A stretch of DNA of 64,000 nt from CAVXTT01 sp963764685. Its GTDB lineage: Bacteria > Bacteroidota > Ignavibacteria > Ignavibacteriales > Ignavibacteriaceae. Both the position numbers and the translations under genes were made by a program. The first letter of the stretch is position 1. Each line of letters starts with the position of its first letter. The notes under the pieces were generated by a model. It ran no database searches and was not told where the DNA came from. It saw only the letters and a list, made by a program, of their open reading frames with translations. The stretch spans positions 1-64,000 of the forward strand of contig CAVXTT010000029.1 in assembly GCA_963764685.1 (NCBI GenBank). Reading direction: 5' to 3'. Shown piece by piece: positions 10,871-20,373 of the stretch.

Positions 10871-13170
10871 TGAGAACTTTTATTACCCTCCTTTTTAGTG
10901 CACTTCTTATCATTCCTTCATTTGGACAGGTTGTTCCGATCGCCCAGCTGAGAATTAACAACAGCAGCGGGGTACCGGTAGATACAGGACAGGTTTTTAC
11001 TGTTACAGGTATCGTTACTTCGGGCAATCACTTTGGAAATGCAGGCCCGGGTTCCATACAGGATGGAACTGCAGGTGTATCTGTGTATGGAAGCAACTTT
11101 GCAAACCAGGTGGTCTTAGGAGATTCAGTTACAGTTACATCAGTACTTACACATTTTAACGGACTGACACAGCTTGATTTCCGGCGTACGGGTTCTTCAT
11201 TTGTAAAGCATAATACAGGTTATCAGACAGAACCCCTTGTACTTACTTTAACGCAGATTATAAACCAGCAGTGGAATGGATTTGAAGAATACGAAAGTAT
11301 GCTTATCCGGGTAAATAATGTTACTATTTCAGGAACAGGAAATTTTGCAAGCGGTACAAACTATAATATCTCTGATCCCACCGGAAGCATAAGTGCGGGG
11401 TTAAGAATTGATAATGATGTTACTTCAATTATCGGGACACCGATCCCGTCCGGTCCTGTAGATATTATTTGTATACTGGGGCAATACAAAACTTCTGCAC
11501 CTTACAGCACAGGTTACCAGCTGCTCCCCAGGTTCGTACAGGATATAGTTTATGATGGAGCGCCGGTAATATTAAATCCTGTATTTGCAGCAGGGATAGA
11601 TTCATCTTCCTTCACCGTTTACTTCAATACAGCAAGAAACGGGAACAGTAAGGTAAAGTATGGCCTGACCCCCTCTCTTGAGCTTGATTCAGTTGTTATA
11701 AATGATGATACAACTTACCATATTGTGCCTGTATCGGGACTGCAGTCATCAACATTATATTACTTTAAGGCTTATTCAACCAATGCTGCTGGTACTAGTG
11801 AAGGTCCTTTACAAACAGTAACTACTGCATCCTCAAATCCTACGCTCGGAGATATCAATGTTTATTTTAATTTCAGTGTTGATACTACTGTTGCAATGCC
11901 CGGTAATAATGCCAACGGCAATGCTGACTTCAAGGGGAAGCTGATTGACAGGATAAACACCGCAGAGTATTCAATAGATCTCGCATTGTACAGCTTCTTC
12001 GGCATGCAGGAAGTGGCAGATGCCATAATAATAGCTAAGAACAGGGGTGTTAAGGTCAGGATTGTATATGACAACAGAGAAACCCAGAACAGCATGCAGG
12101 CGCTGCTTAATGCAGGTATCCTGATGAGTAAGCGTCCTACAACAAATGGCATTATGCACAATAAGTTCTTTGTATTTGATGCAAGAGATAATGAGGAAAG
12201 TAACGATTGGGTTTGGACAGGAAGTTGGAATGTAACCTCTCTTGAGCTTACCTGGGAAAATAATGTAATCGAAATTAATGACCCTGCACTTGCTGATGCA
12301 TATACAATAGAATTTAATGAGATGTGGGGAAGCGAAGGAGAGATACCCAATCCCGCAAATGCTAAGTTCGGCAATCAGAAGATTGATAACACACAACATA
12401 ATTTTACAATAGGCACCAGACCCTTACAGCTTTATTTCAGTCCAAGTGATGGTACCACAGGAAAAATTATCAACACACTTAACACATCAAACAACAGCAT
12501 ATACTTTGCGCTTAATAGTTTTACGCGAAGCGACATCGCCAATACAATACAAAACAGAAAGAATCTCGGTATAAACGATATCAGGGGCATAATTGAACAG
12601 ATTTCAGGAAGCCAGTATTCTTTCCTCCAAACATTCTGCGAAGTATATCAGGATGTCGGTAATACAATGCATCATAAATATGCCTTGATAGATGCATCTT
12701 TCCCGGGTTCGGATCCTCTGACACTCACCGGTTCTCATAACTGGTCAAGCAATGCCGAGGAAGATAATGATGAGAATACAATAATAGTTAACGACCTTAA
12801 AATTGCAAATCAGTATCTTCAGGAATTTAAGAAGCGTTACAATGAAGCCGGAGGTACAGGCAGCTTCGTAATTCCTACCGGTGTTGATGATCAGAAGTTT
12901 GATAATTTCTCTTATAATCTTTATCAGAATTACCCTAATCCATTTAACCCGGTTACAACCATTCGCTTCGAAGTGCCTTTCACGCAGCATGTAGAATTAA
13001 AAGTATATGATGTCCTCGGCAGGGAAGTAGCAACCTTATTTAATGATACTGCTCCTGCAGGAATTGTGGCAGTTGATTTAAATGCCGATAATTTATCCAG
13101 TGGTGTTTATATATATACTGTTAAAGCTGATAATGTGCTCATTTCGAAAAAGATGGTTCTGATGAAATAG
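10870..13170 (+). CDS. T9SS-secreted phospholipase D-family hydrolase with two HKD motifs (probable extracellular nuclease)
   Basis: The 766-residue protein starts with a signal peptide (ending PSFGQ), then an OB-like region at about 20-230 (VFTVTGIVTSGNHFG...SIQDGTAGVSVYG) like those in extracellular nucleases, and an FN3-like region at about 235-320. Two PLD domains follow. The HxKx4D motifs are H430-N-K432...D437 and H601-H-K603...D608, each followed by a GSxN (TGSWN, TGSHN). Two complete HKD motifs form one active site of the phosphodiesterase type. The last 85 residues are a T9SS sorting domain with NYPNPFNPVTTIRF and the end KKMVLMK. Its start overlaps the NHL lipoprotein stop. Substrate could be nucleic acid or phospholipid; the OB-like module favours nucleic acid (inference). 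Confidence 0.88.
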   Translation: MRTFITLLFSALLIIPSFGQVVPIAQLRINNSSGVPVDTGQVFTVTGIVTSGNHFGNAGPGSIQDGTAGVSVYGSNFANQVVLGDSVTVTSVLTHFNGLTQLDFRRTGSSFVKHNTGYQTEPLVLTLTQIINQQWNGFEEYESMLIRVNNVTISGTGNFASGTNYNISDPTGSISAGLRIDNDVTSIIGTPIPSGPVDIICILGQYKTSAPYSTGYQLLPRFVQDIVYDGAPVILNPVFAAGIDSSSFTVYFNTARNGNSKVKYGLTPSLELDSVVINDDTTYHIVPVSGLQSSTLYYFKAYSTNAAGTSEGPLQTVTTASSNPTLGDINVYFNFSVDTTVAMPGNNANGNADFKGKLIDRINTAEYSIDLALYSFFGMQEVADAIIIAKNRGVKVRIVYDNRETQNSMQALLNAGILMSKRPTTNGIMHNKFFVFDARDNEESNDWVWTGSWNVTSLELTWENNVIEINDPALADAYTIEFNEMWGSEGEIPNPANAKFGNQKIDNTQHNFTIGTRPLQLYFSPSDGTTGKIINTLNTSNNSIYFALNSFTRSDIANTIQNRKNLGINDIRGIIEQISGSQYSFLQTFCEVYQDVGNTMHHKYALIDASFPGSDPLTLTGSHNWSSNAEEDNDENTIIVNDLKIANQYLQEFKKRYNEAGGTGSFVIPTGVDDQKFDNFSYNLYQNYPNPFNPVTTIRFEVPFTQHVELKVYDVLGREVATLFNDTAPAGIVAVDLNADNLSSGVYIYTVKADNVLISKKMVLMK

Positions 13171-13214
13171 AACTCACCCCCGGCCCGGAATAGCATTCTG
13201 CTCTGATCCGAGAA

Positions 13215-13269
13215 GGACAGGTGGCGTTTGCAATTATTACCTTATTATTCGCAATTGCGCCACCTGTCC
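13215..13269 (+). terminator. Long inverted repeat after the envelope operon, likely terminator
   Basis: GGACAGGTGGCG (13215-13226) pairs perfectly with CGCCACCTGTCC (13258-13269), and the inner arms add GCAATT/AATTGC. It lies 45 bp after the stop of the PLD gene. There is no long T-run directly after it, so a REP-like role is also possible. Confidence 0.5.
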
Positions 13270-13356
13270 GTACAGAATTTTTCTTTTCTTAAAATATTCT
13301 ACATGAATCGGACATTCAATAAAAAAAAGAAAAGCTATGACAGTGGTAAGACTGCC

Positions 13357-13401
13357 GGTTATCTCGATACATTCCTCGAGGACTCGGAACACTCGATAAC
13401 C
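13357..13401. repeat. Dispersed palindromic element (GGTTATC...GATAACC)
   Basis: GGTTATCTCGA at 13357-13367 is inverted as TCGATAACC at 13393-13401, around a central perfect palindrome CCTCGAGG (13374-13381). I recall elements with these ends as widespread intergenic repeats in Bacteroidota-type genomes. It contains no coding capacity. Confidence 0.55.
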
Positions 13402-13436
13402 TTAATTTTCCTGTTCTGCTTGATTACGCCAGTTAT

Positions 13437-13690
13437 GCCAGATTGCTTCTTCGATGACTCATCGCAATGACCGACTTTTATTCAGACAATCCTCCATTAC
13501 TCCATTCATCCATTCTCAGTACGCCAGATTGCTTCTTCGATGACTCATCGCAATGACCGTCTTTTTATTCATACAATCATCCATTACTCCATTCATCCAT
13601 TCTCAGTGCGCCAGATTGCTTCTTCGATAACTCATCGCAATGCACTATAATTTATTCAGACAATCATCCATTCATCCATTCATCCATCTC
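13437..13690. repeat. Three tandem copies of an 86-87 bp unit carrying a GTCATTGCGA...AGCAATCTG palindrome
   Basis: Copies of the core GCCAGATTGCTTCTTCGATG... start at 13437, 13523 and 13610. The core's reverse complement begins GTCATTGCGATGAG and ends AAGCAATCTGGC, a well-known REP-like family. The ATTGC/GCAAT arms make each core an imperfect hairpin. Spacers are simple repeats of CCATT and CATCCATT. The rest of the gene-free stretch 13171-14026 holds the two inverted repeats listed separately and a GC-rich patch (13860-13915) of CCGCGC/GTCCG repeats. I see no credible gene there. Confidence 0.8.
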
Positions 13691-14026
13691 ATATTTTGGT
13701 CTATTTCTGCTAAAGCCAGGCCGGAATATGCATATTTGGCGGTGTTAGACGGTTTGTTTTAAAAGGGTAATACAAGCGTTTTATAAGCATTTCTACCATA
13801 TTTATTGATGCAAAGATAATGCGCGAGGTATGCCCGGGCAGGATGTGGGCAAAAAGGTACTTTTTAGGCCGTGCATTGTCCGCGCACCGTCCGCGCGTTG
13901 TCCGGGCACGGGATGGTACAGAATAAATCTTTTTATTAGAAATATCATTTCTTTTGCAAAACTTCAAACTGATGACTGATTACTATATTTGTATATGATT
14001 TTTTATCAAAGTTTTGCGAGGCGGCA

Positions 14027-14440
14027 GTGGAAAGAAAAAATGGTGCTGAAAAATATTCTATAAGAATAGCAGTCAGGGATACCGATATCGATGTTAACGG
14101 ACATGTAAATAATACTGTTTATGTTCACTGGATACAGGATGTTGCTATTGCACATTGGACGGCTGCCGCTACACAGGAGCAGCAGGAAAATATTGTATGG
14201 GTAGTTACACGGCACGAAATAGATTATAAAATGGCGCTCCATTCCGGTGATGAAATAATTGCCAGCACCTGGGTAGGAAATGCAGATGCACTCACCTTCG
14301 AACGCTATACTGAAATTACCAGGGCATCTGATAATAAAGTTGCAGCCCGGGCAAGGACTTTCTGGATACCTTTAAATAAAAAGACCGGCAGGATAATAAG
14401 AGTAGATGAAGATGTAAGAAAACGCTTCTCTATTCCATAA
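14027..14440 (+). CDS. Hotdog-fold acyl-CoA thioesterase (4HBT family)
   Basis: The 137-residue protein has the 4-hydroxybenzoyl-CoA thioesterase pattern: RDTDIDVNGHVNNTVYVHW at about residues 18-36, where D(x)xGHVNN(x)xY is the family signature and the first Asp is the catalytic position, then an internal strand ...RHEIDYKMALHSGDEIIAST and ...RARTFWIPLNKKTGRI. It would hydrolyse acyl-CoA or acyl-ACP thioesters in the cytoplasm. The start is a GTG at 14027 with GAGGCGG eight bases upstream. Its end overlaps the convergent exonuclease/GIY-YIG gene by 11 bp. Which acyl chain it acts on cannot be seen. Confidence 0.87.
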   Translation: MERKNGAEKYSIRIAVRDTDIDVNGHVNNTVYVHWIQDVAIAHWTAAATQEQQENIVWVVTRHEIDYKMALHSGDEIIASTWVGNADALTFERYTEITRASDNKVAARARTFWIPLNKKTGRIIRVDEDVRKRFSIP

Positions 14441-16176
14441 CCTTTGATTCATTAACCGGGGAATCGGTAACGGGGAGAAAATTCTTTATATCAAAAGTTG
14501 ATTCAAGCGGGGGAACCGACTGTATGCTGAATTTCGAAACGTGTGTAAATAATTCTTCCTTACCTGCGTAATCTTTCAGGTAATATATTTTTGCTTTGTG
14601 CCTGTTCCTTACCAGCCAGTTAAGCGTAATTTTCATTTTCTCGAGATCCTCTTCATCGGGGAAGATGTTAAGCTGGTAAGTATGTCCGAAATAATCGTCG
14701 AGCGCTTCTTCGAACATATCCTTATCTCTCAGGAAATATTTTCTTATATAGATTTTACCCGGCCAGCATCAGTATATAATCCTTCCCGAATCCCTCATCT
14801 GTTTCTATCAGGACATTTGCAGCATTTACAGGTTCGGCAAGCAGTGATGATTTATGCGTCTGCGCAAGAAGCAGGTCAATTACCTGTTTCATCTCTGCTG
14901 CCTTCTCGAACTTTAGTTTTTCAGAGTAATCCTTCATCTTATAGATCAGGCGGTTAAGTGCAAACTGGTTCTTCCCGTAGAGAAACTCATATACTTTCTC
15001 CAGCTCCTCCCGGTAAGTGTTACTGACATCATTTATGCAGGGGGCGGTGCATCGTTCAATTTCAGCAAGGAAACATACTTTCTTTTTCTGAAATTCTTTA
15101 TCAGTGCACTCGCGAATGGCAAATGTTTTATTAATTATTTCCAGAACCGTTACTGCTTTGGCTCTTGTTATAAACAGTCCGAAATAATCGTTGCCGTCAA
15201 AATCAAACCTGCTGCTTATTGAAAGCGAGGGATATTCTTCCGAGGAGCCGATCTTAAGAAAATACTTGTTGCCGTACTCCTTTAACTGGCGGTTGTGTTT
15301 AGGATTAATGATCTTGATCATCTCTGCTTCAGAAAGGAGGGCAACAAGCTCAGTATTCGTTATCTCGATCTTTAATCTGCTTGCCTGCTGGATGATCTTT
15401 CTTGCCTTTGAAGGAGCCGATGTAGAAAAATATGAACGCACCCTGTCGCGCAGGGATTTTGCTTTCCCGATATATATGATATCATTTTTACTATTAAGGA
15501 AGTAATAGACACCGGGACAATGGGGAAGGGATATCACATCATTATTAAGCTTCTGCTTTACTTTTATCTTTCTTTCGTCCTGCTTCGGTATGAACTGGAA
15601 ATTAAGAAGATCACCCACAGTTTTAATACCCTGGCTGTCCTTTAATTCCTTTATCATCTTTATCAGGATCTTTGCGGTAACCTCTGCATCATCGAGTGCA
15701 CGGTGGGCATTATGATTAACTAAATTAAGGTGCCGGCTTACCGATGAAAGCGACCTGCTGCGCAGCATCGGGTATAATCTTCTCGCGATCCTGAGAGTGC
15801 ATAATCCCGGGTTAGTAAGTCTCTCCATTCCGCATTCAATAAGTTCTTTTCTCAGGAAAGCATTATCAAACGAAAAATTATGAGCGGTAATAATGGAACC
15901 GGACATAAAGCTGCAAACATTCTGCGCCACTTCCTCAAAGTAGGGGGCGTCAAAAACATCGTCTGTAGTTATGCCTGTGAAAGCGCTGATATAATATGGA
16001 ACGCTGCGGCCTGGATTTACGAGTGTATGAAATTTATCTTTTATCCCGGATGAGGATACCTTAACCATTCCGATCTCAATAATCTTATGGTTGGAAGCCG
16101 ATAGTCCTGTAGTCTCAAAATCGAATACGCAGAACTCAGCATCATCAATAGGTATTTGAGAAAAATCCTGATCCAT
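14430..16176 (-). CDS. DnaQ-like exonuclease fused to a UvrC-type GIY-YIG nuclease (one frameshift)
   Basis: The restored protein has about 581 residues. Residues 10-180 are a DEDDh 3'-5' exonuclease like the epsilon proofreading subunit: FDFETTG (ExoI), HNFSFDNAFL (ExoII), and HRALDDAEVT (ExoIII with the catalytic His). Residues about 215-300 are a GIY-YIG domain: GVYYFLNSKNDIIYIGKAKSL, with RDRVRSYF. Residues about 370-400 contain CTAPC, a UvrC-like cysteine cluster, then a UvrB-binding-like helical part. The frame breaks at 14758-14760 (GGG for GG on the minus strand). Across it LAGKIYIRKYFLRDKD is continuous to a stop at 14430. This fusion is a known stand-alone repair nuclease family distinct from UvrC. 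Start ATG 16176 has GGAGG-poor but plausible spacing. Confidence 0.88.
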
Positions 16177-16589
16177 TACTTCAAAAGTAAAATTTAATTA
16201 AGGAGGAACAAAATTACTGATTGAATATTTTTTGTGAAATTTATTTTTTTAATAAGGTTCTTCCCCGTTAGGCCAGATTGCTTGGTCAAGCACTCCTCCC
16301 TCCACAGACCCAAAAAAGTTGCTCCTGCTTTGCAGAAACCTTTTTTTATAATACAGGCAGTAACAGTTGACAATTAGAATATCTTAGAGTAATAATAAAA
16401 TTTTGTTCTTGCTTTTTAGTGAAACTCTATGATAAGTTAGAGTTAACAAACGGCAGGTTTATTATGAAAAACCAACCTGTTTTAATTCGTGCCCTCCATT
16501 TATCCGAATACATACTATTTAGTACTTACGGTGTCCCTCTAAAACTAATTAATCCCACATCGCTATTTGCTAATCAATTTAAGACAGCA
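16177..16589. other. Intergenic region with a half copy of the GTCATTGCGA-type element
   Basis: At 16272-16298, GCCAGATTGCTTGGTCAAGC resembles one arm of the repeat at 13.4-13.7 kb. A reading frame extends upstream of the next gene to 16419, but it lacks a signal peptide at that end and I consider it non-coding. Confidence 0.5.
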
Positions 16590-17876
16590 ATGAAGAAATA
16601 TTTTCTCTTTCTGTTCATCACTTTTATAATACAAGCTTGTCAGGATGAAAATCCAATAGCACCTGATAATAATTTTACATTAACTGCTCTTGAAACTTCC
16701 TGCACAGAAGTTTGGCTTCAAATAAAAATTCAAAATATTGAAATGCCTGTAACAGCAGTAATTTATGAACAGGATTCTATTATTGAACAACTAAATAATC
16801 TAAATGTTAGTGATACTATTATCTATATCGATTCACTTAAGTCGCGTCAAAGTTATAAATATAAATATGTTCTTACTGTGGCAGGGAGAAATTATAGCAG
16901 CAATACGGTCACCGTTAATACTATGGATACAACATCCCACAATTTTACCTGGTACACCTGGACCTATTCCGGTGATGCAACTTGTGCGATGTATGATGCT
17001 TTTATGTATGATGAAGATAATATTTTTACGGTTGGATATCTAACCAGAGTAGACCCGTCAGGAACTTTTCAGCATTATTATCCGATATTGAAGTGGAATG
17101 GAATAGATTGGGATTTAATTGAAATATTCACTCCAAATCTAGTTATTACCAAATTATCAGGAATCTGGGTTTTTAACCCTTCTCATATCTATTTAGCGGG
17201 ATCAAGAATATATAAATGGGATGGATCTTCCAGTACCGCTCCGGTAGTTTACGAGACACCTTGGCAAACTGATCCTGAAGCATCTATTTATGATCTTTGG
17301 GGTAATTCCGACTCTTTAATTTACGGAATTGGTACCGCAGGTTATTTAGTTACTAAAGGGAAGTACTCCTGGGAAAAAATTGAGACCGGTACACGAGACA
17401 GGATTTGTAGAATTTCGGGAGCAGTGGATAATTCTACCGGTAAATTAAATATATATTGTACAGTCAGTGAGCTAGCTTATTTGGGAAGGAACAGTATTAT
17501 CAAAGTAACAGACAGGAACAAAATACAATCAGTTCCATGGAATTCGAAATTAATAAGTCCAATTTGGACTCCGAATGGATGGCTTCTATATGCCGGTGGT
17601 GAAGGACTTTATAGCAATAAAAGTGGTGAATGGATACCTGAATTTCAATATGAACCAATAATTTCTTCAATCAAGGGAAACGGGTTAAACGATATTTTTA
17701 TCACTTTGAATAATGGCTATATAGGTCACTATAATGGATTTAATTGGAGAGTCTATCCCCGATTCTCAAATCTAATGAACTATAATATTTTTTCAATTTC
17801 GGTTAAAGGAAATATGGTTATTGGAGTTGGCAGGAATAATGAAGATGCACTAATTGTAATGGGAATAAGGCATTAA
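16590..17876 (+). CDS. Lipoprotein with beta-propeller-like repeats (family A, copy 1)
   Basis: I place the start at the ATG at 16590, because MKKYFLFLFITFIIQAC is a clear lipoprotein signal with lipobox IIQAC. Upstream in-frame codons would put the signal 57 residues inside. The mature part has an FN3-like region (LTALETSCTEVWLQIKIQ) and then repeats of the form ...GIWVFNPSHIYLAGSRIYKWDG, DLWGNSDSLIYGIGTAGYL and IKGNGLNDIFITLNNGYIGHYNGFNW, which look like blades of a kelch/BNR-like propeller. It is a relative of the lipoprotein at 18431-19489, which shows IWGSSPTDVWGAG and HYDGTKW. Function unknown; probably a surface-exposed binding protein. Confidence 0.75.
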   Translation: MKKYFLFLFITFIIQACQDENPIAPDNNFTLTALETSCTEVWLQIKIQNIEMPVTAVIYEQDSIIEQLNNLNVSDTIIYIDSLKSRQSYKYKYVLTVAGRNYSSNTVTVNTMDTTSHNFTWYTWTYSGDATCAMYDAFMYDEDNIFTVGYLTRVDPSGTFQHYYPILKWNGIDWDLIEIFTPNLVITKLSGIWVFNPSHIYLAGSRIYKWDGSSSTAPVVYETPWQTDPEASIYDLWGNSDSLIYGIGTAGYLVTKGKYSWEKIETGTRDRICRISGAVDNSTGKLNIYCTVSELAYLGRNSIIKVTDRNKIQSVPWNSKLISPIWTPNGWLLYAGGEGLYSNKSGEWIPEFQYEPIISSIKGNGLNDIFITLNNGYIGHYNGFNWRVYPRFSNLMNYNIFSISVKGNMVIGVGRNNEDALIVMGIRH

Positions 17877-18430
17877 TAAATATGTATTAGAATAAAAAAC
17901 CGGGGCGTTGGTTAATAATTTCGTATCAACAAAAAAGATGCTGCTAATCAAATAAAGTTAAGAGACAGGGACTCTAAATCAAAGCCCCTGTATTTGATTT
18001 ATTGAGCAAGCAACATCTACTTCATTTGGTCTGTTATTACAGATTTATCCCTCTTACTTCGACGATGAATGAACTTATGCAGGATCAACCCCAAACCTTT
18101 GAATTAGAGCCGCCCCAGTGGATCGCTTTGAACGAATACAAAAAAGCTAAGTTGATATTAAATCTTATCATCTATAAATAAATGGGAAAAGCGGTTGAGG
18201 TTTCGGAAACCTGGTAGGAGAGTTTGATTTTTAGGGAAGATTTTTTTCTTATTATTTTATCTGAAATCCTTGTTTCAACTGAAATTAATCAGATGATTTC
18301 CATGATTAATTTAATCTCATTTCGTGAGAAGTTTTAGGTTGACTTTAAGTATATAGATTTGCTAAGTTTCAATGCGCTTTGCAATTATTGGGCATCTTAT
18401 TTATTATTTATTAAATATTGTGGGGATATT
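17877..18430. other. Intergenic region between two related lipoprotein genes
   Basis: No credible gene seen. An inverted repeat AAATCAAA (17976-17983) / TTTGATTT (17993-18000) with a GC-containing loop may be a terminator for the first lipoprotein gene. A reading frame running in from 18359 is upstream of the better start at 18431. Confidence 0.4.
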
Positions 18431-19489
18431 ATGAGATCGTTAGTAACTGTAATCCTGTTGTACTCATCATTTACTTTACTTTCCTGTAACAATACTCCAA
18501 CAACACCTGAAGATAATACACCGCCAGGGAAAAGAAATTATATCTGGAATGTGGATAGCGTAGACTATGATTCACTACCAGGTATGATTGAATTAAATTC
18601 AATCTGGGGAAGTTCTCCGACAGATGTGTGGGGAGCAGGCTTTACTTCAGATGTAAGGAATTGTCTCTGGCATTATGATGGTACGAAGTGGCGCAGGGCT
18701 GTTTATAATACTCCTATAACAGTTTACGGTAATGGTTCAAAAAGTGTTGGAGGAGTATGGGGTACAGCACAAAATGATGTGTGGGCTTTCGGCGGCAGAA
18801 TATACAGTAATCCAGAGACAACGGCCCCCTTCATAATGCACTTTGATGGAATTAAATGGACTGAAGTTTTGGGAGACATTAACCAAATGCCAGATGGCTA
18901 TACTGATATTTATCCAATTCGTAAAGACCACTTCTGGATTTCTTCTTCTAATCATGTCAGTGAATATAAAGATGGTATATGGAAAAAGTATACGCTGCAG
19001 GATAATTATTTTATTCAATCAATTGGAGGAGCTGGGACTAGTGTATATTTGACAGCTTATCCTATTGGAGCAGATTCTCTTTATATAATGAAATTAATAG
19101 ATAACAATTTTGTTATAATAGATCAGACTACATTATATACTGAGGGGAAGTTTGGATATAGTGGACTATTATTTGCGAACAACAAAATGTATACTTTTAT
19201 GAGGAGTATATTTACCAGAAAATCAAACGATGGAAATTTAATAGAGGACGTTTGGATTAAAGAATTTACAATGGGAAGCGGCGGATTTTCTAATTCGTTT
19301 GCAAGAAATGATAAAGACATTTGGGCCATTGGAATAAATTCCTTACCCCATCACTTTAATGGTGAAAACTGGAGTCCGATTATTATAGGTGAATTACTTC
19401 AAGATAGTTATTTTATAGGGATCTGGGGCAATGGGGAAGAAATTTTCATAAGCGACACTGAAAACGGGATAATCTATCACGGAAGATAA
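18431..19489 (+). CDS. Lipoprotein with beta-propeller-like repeats (family A, copy 2)
   Basis: The start ATG at 18431 gives MRSLVTVILLYSSFTLLSC, a lipoprotein signal with lipobox LLSC. The mature protein (about 335 residues) repeats a motif in which a tryptophan-glycine pair precedes D-(V/I)-(W/Y), then an aromatic-DG-x-x-W: SIWGSSPTDVWGAG, GVWGTAQNDVWAFGG, MHFDGIKWTEV, HHFNGENWSPI. This is typical of WG-type propeller proteins in this phylum. It is related to the upstream lipoprotein (16590-17876) and, by the same blade logic, to the YCF48-like proteins further on. There is no sorting domain, so anchoring is through the lipid. The specific role is unknown. Confidence 0.75.
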   Translation: MRSLVTVILLYSSFTLLSCNNTPTTPEDNTPPGKRNYIWNVDSVDYDSLPGMIELNSIWGSSPTDVWGAGFTSDVRNCLWHYDGTKWRRAVYNTPITVYGNGSKSVGGVWGTAQNDVWAFGGRIYSNPETTAPFIMHFDGIKWTEVLGDINQMPDGYTDIYPIRKDHFWISSSNHVSEYKDGIWKKYTLQDNYFIQSIGGAGTSVYLTAYPIGADSLYIMKLIDNNFVIIDQTTLYTEGKFGYSGLLFANNKMYTFMRSIFTRKSNDGNLIEDVWIKEFTMGSGGFSNSFARNDKDIWAIGINSLPHHFNGENWSPIIIGELLQDSYFIGIWGNGEEIFISDTENGIIYHGR

Positions 19490-19566
19490 TATTCAACTGT
19501 CTTTCCTCTTAAATCTTCAATTCGTACTCCATTTTTGCTATATTAACCACTTAATTCTGAGGACTA

Positions 19567-20370
19567 ATGGCAATTTTGAATATTCTTTTCGTCGGTGATA
19601 TTATAGGCAAACCGGGTGTAAATCTTGTACAGACCTGGCTGCCGGGGCTTATGCAGAAATACAAAACCGATCTTGTTATTGCAAATGGTGAAAATATTTC
19701 TGACGGCAAAGGATGCACCGAAAAAGAAGGTAAAATTTTACTTGATCTCGGCGTACACGTTATAACAGGAGGAAATCATACCTGGGATAAACATCAGTCG
19801 CAGGACTATCTTAGGGCTGAGCCCCGTTCGCTGCGTCCCTTAAATTATCCAAAAGGAACATACGGCAACGGTTATTATATTGCTGATACAAAAAAAGGTA
19901 AAGCCGCTGTTATGAATCTCCAGGGAAGAACCTTTATGGCGGCTATCGATTGTCCCTTCAGGACAGCGGACTGGATAATTCCTAAGATTAAAGCAGAGAC
20001 CAAAGTTATCATTTTAGATTTTCACGCAGAGGCTACTGCCGAAAAGATTGCAATGATAAATTATCTTGATGGGAAAGTTTCTGCAGTAATAGGTACACAT
20101 ACGCACGTTCAGACTGCTGATGAAAGAATATTTCCTAACGGCAGCGGATATATTACCGATGTGGGTATGACGGGTCCTTATGAATCTGTTATCGGGATGA
20201 AGATCCAGGCTGCAGTTAACAGGTTCCTCTACCAGACACCTCAAAAATATGAGACTGCTGAAAATGATGTACACCTGTGCGGCGTCTTTTTAAAGGTGGA
20301 TACCGAAACGGGTAAAACGGTAGAGATTGAAAAAATCTTGTTCCCTGACTTCATCAGAAAAACTGATTGA
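19567..20370 (+). CDS. YmdB-family metallophosphoesterase (TIGR00282-like)
   Basis: The 267-residue protein has the whole set of metal-binding motifs: FVGDIIGKPG at the N-terminus, ANGEN at about residue 40, TGGNHTWD at about 67, DFHAEATAEK at about 148 and GTHTHVQTADE at about 178. YmdB of Bacillus is a di-metal phosphodiesterase acting on 2',3'- or 3',5'-cyclic nucleotides. The family is calcineurin-like and cytoplasmic. It starts a plus-strand run of seven closely spaced genes (DNA methylase, folD, deoC, HicB-like, SpoU methylase, aroA). In some genomes ymdB neighbours folD and xseA, which fits. Substrate in this organism is not known. Confidence 0.9.
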   Translation: MAILNILFVGDIIGKPGVNLVQTWLPGLMQKYKTDLVIANGENISDGKGCTEKEGKILLDLGVHVITGGNHTWDKHQSQDYLRAEPRSLRPLNYPKGTYGNGYYIADTKKGKAAVMNLQGRTFMAAIDCPFRTADWIIPKIKAETKVIILDFHAEATAEKIAMINYLDGKVSAVIGTHTHVQTADERIFPNGSGYITDVGMTGPYESVIGMKIQAAVNRFLYQTPQKYETAENDVHLCGVFLKVDTETGKTVEIEKILFPDFIRKTD

Positions 20371-20373
20371 TCT

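Noticed and set aside
11862..12399. Two reverse-strand frames inside the PLD gene
   Set aside because: Both overlap conserved HKD-domain coding sequence and have shadow-like composition.
13437..13690. Regularly spaced repeats resembling a CRISPR array
   Set aside because: Only three units, spacers between cores are themselves repeated, the period is 86-87 bp, and no cas gene is near.
13710..13967. Reverse-strand reading frame of 85 codons
   Set aside because: Sequence is repeat-rich, the predicted peptide has no fold-like pattern, and there is no RBS.
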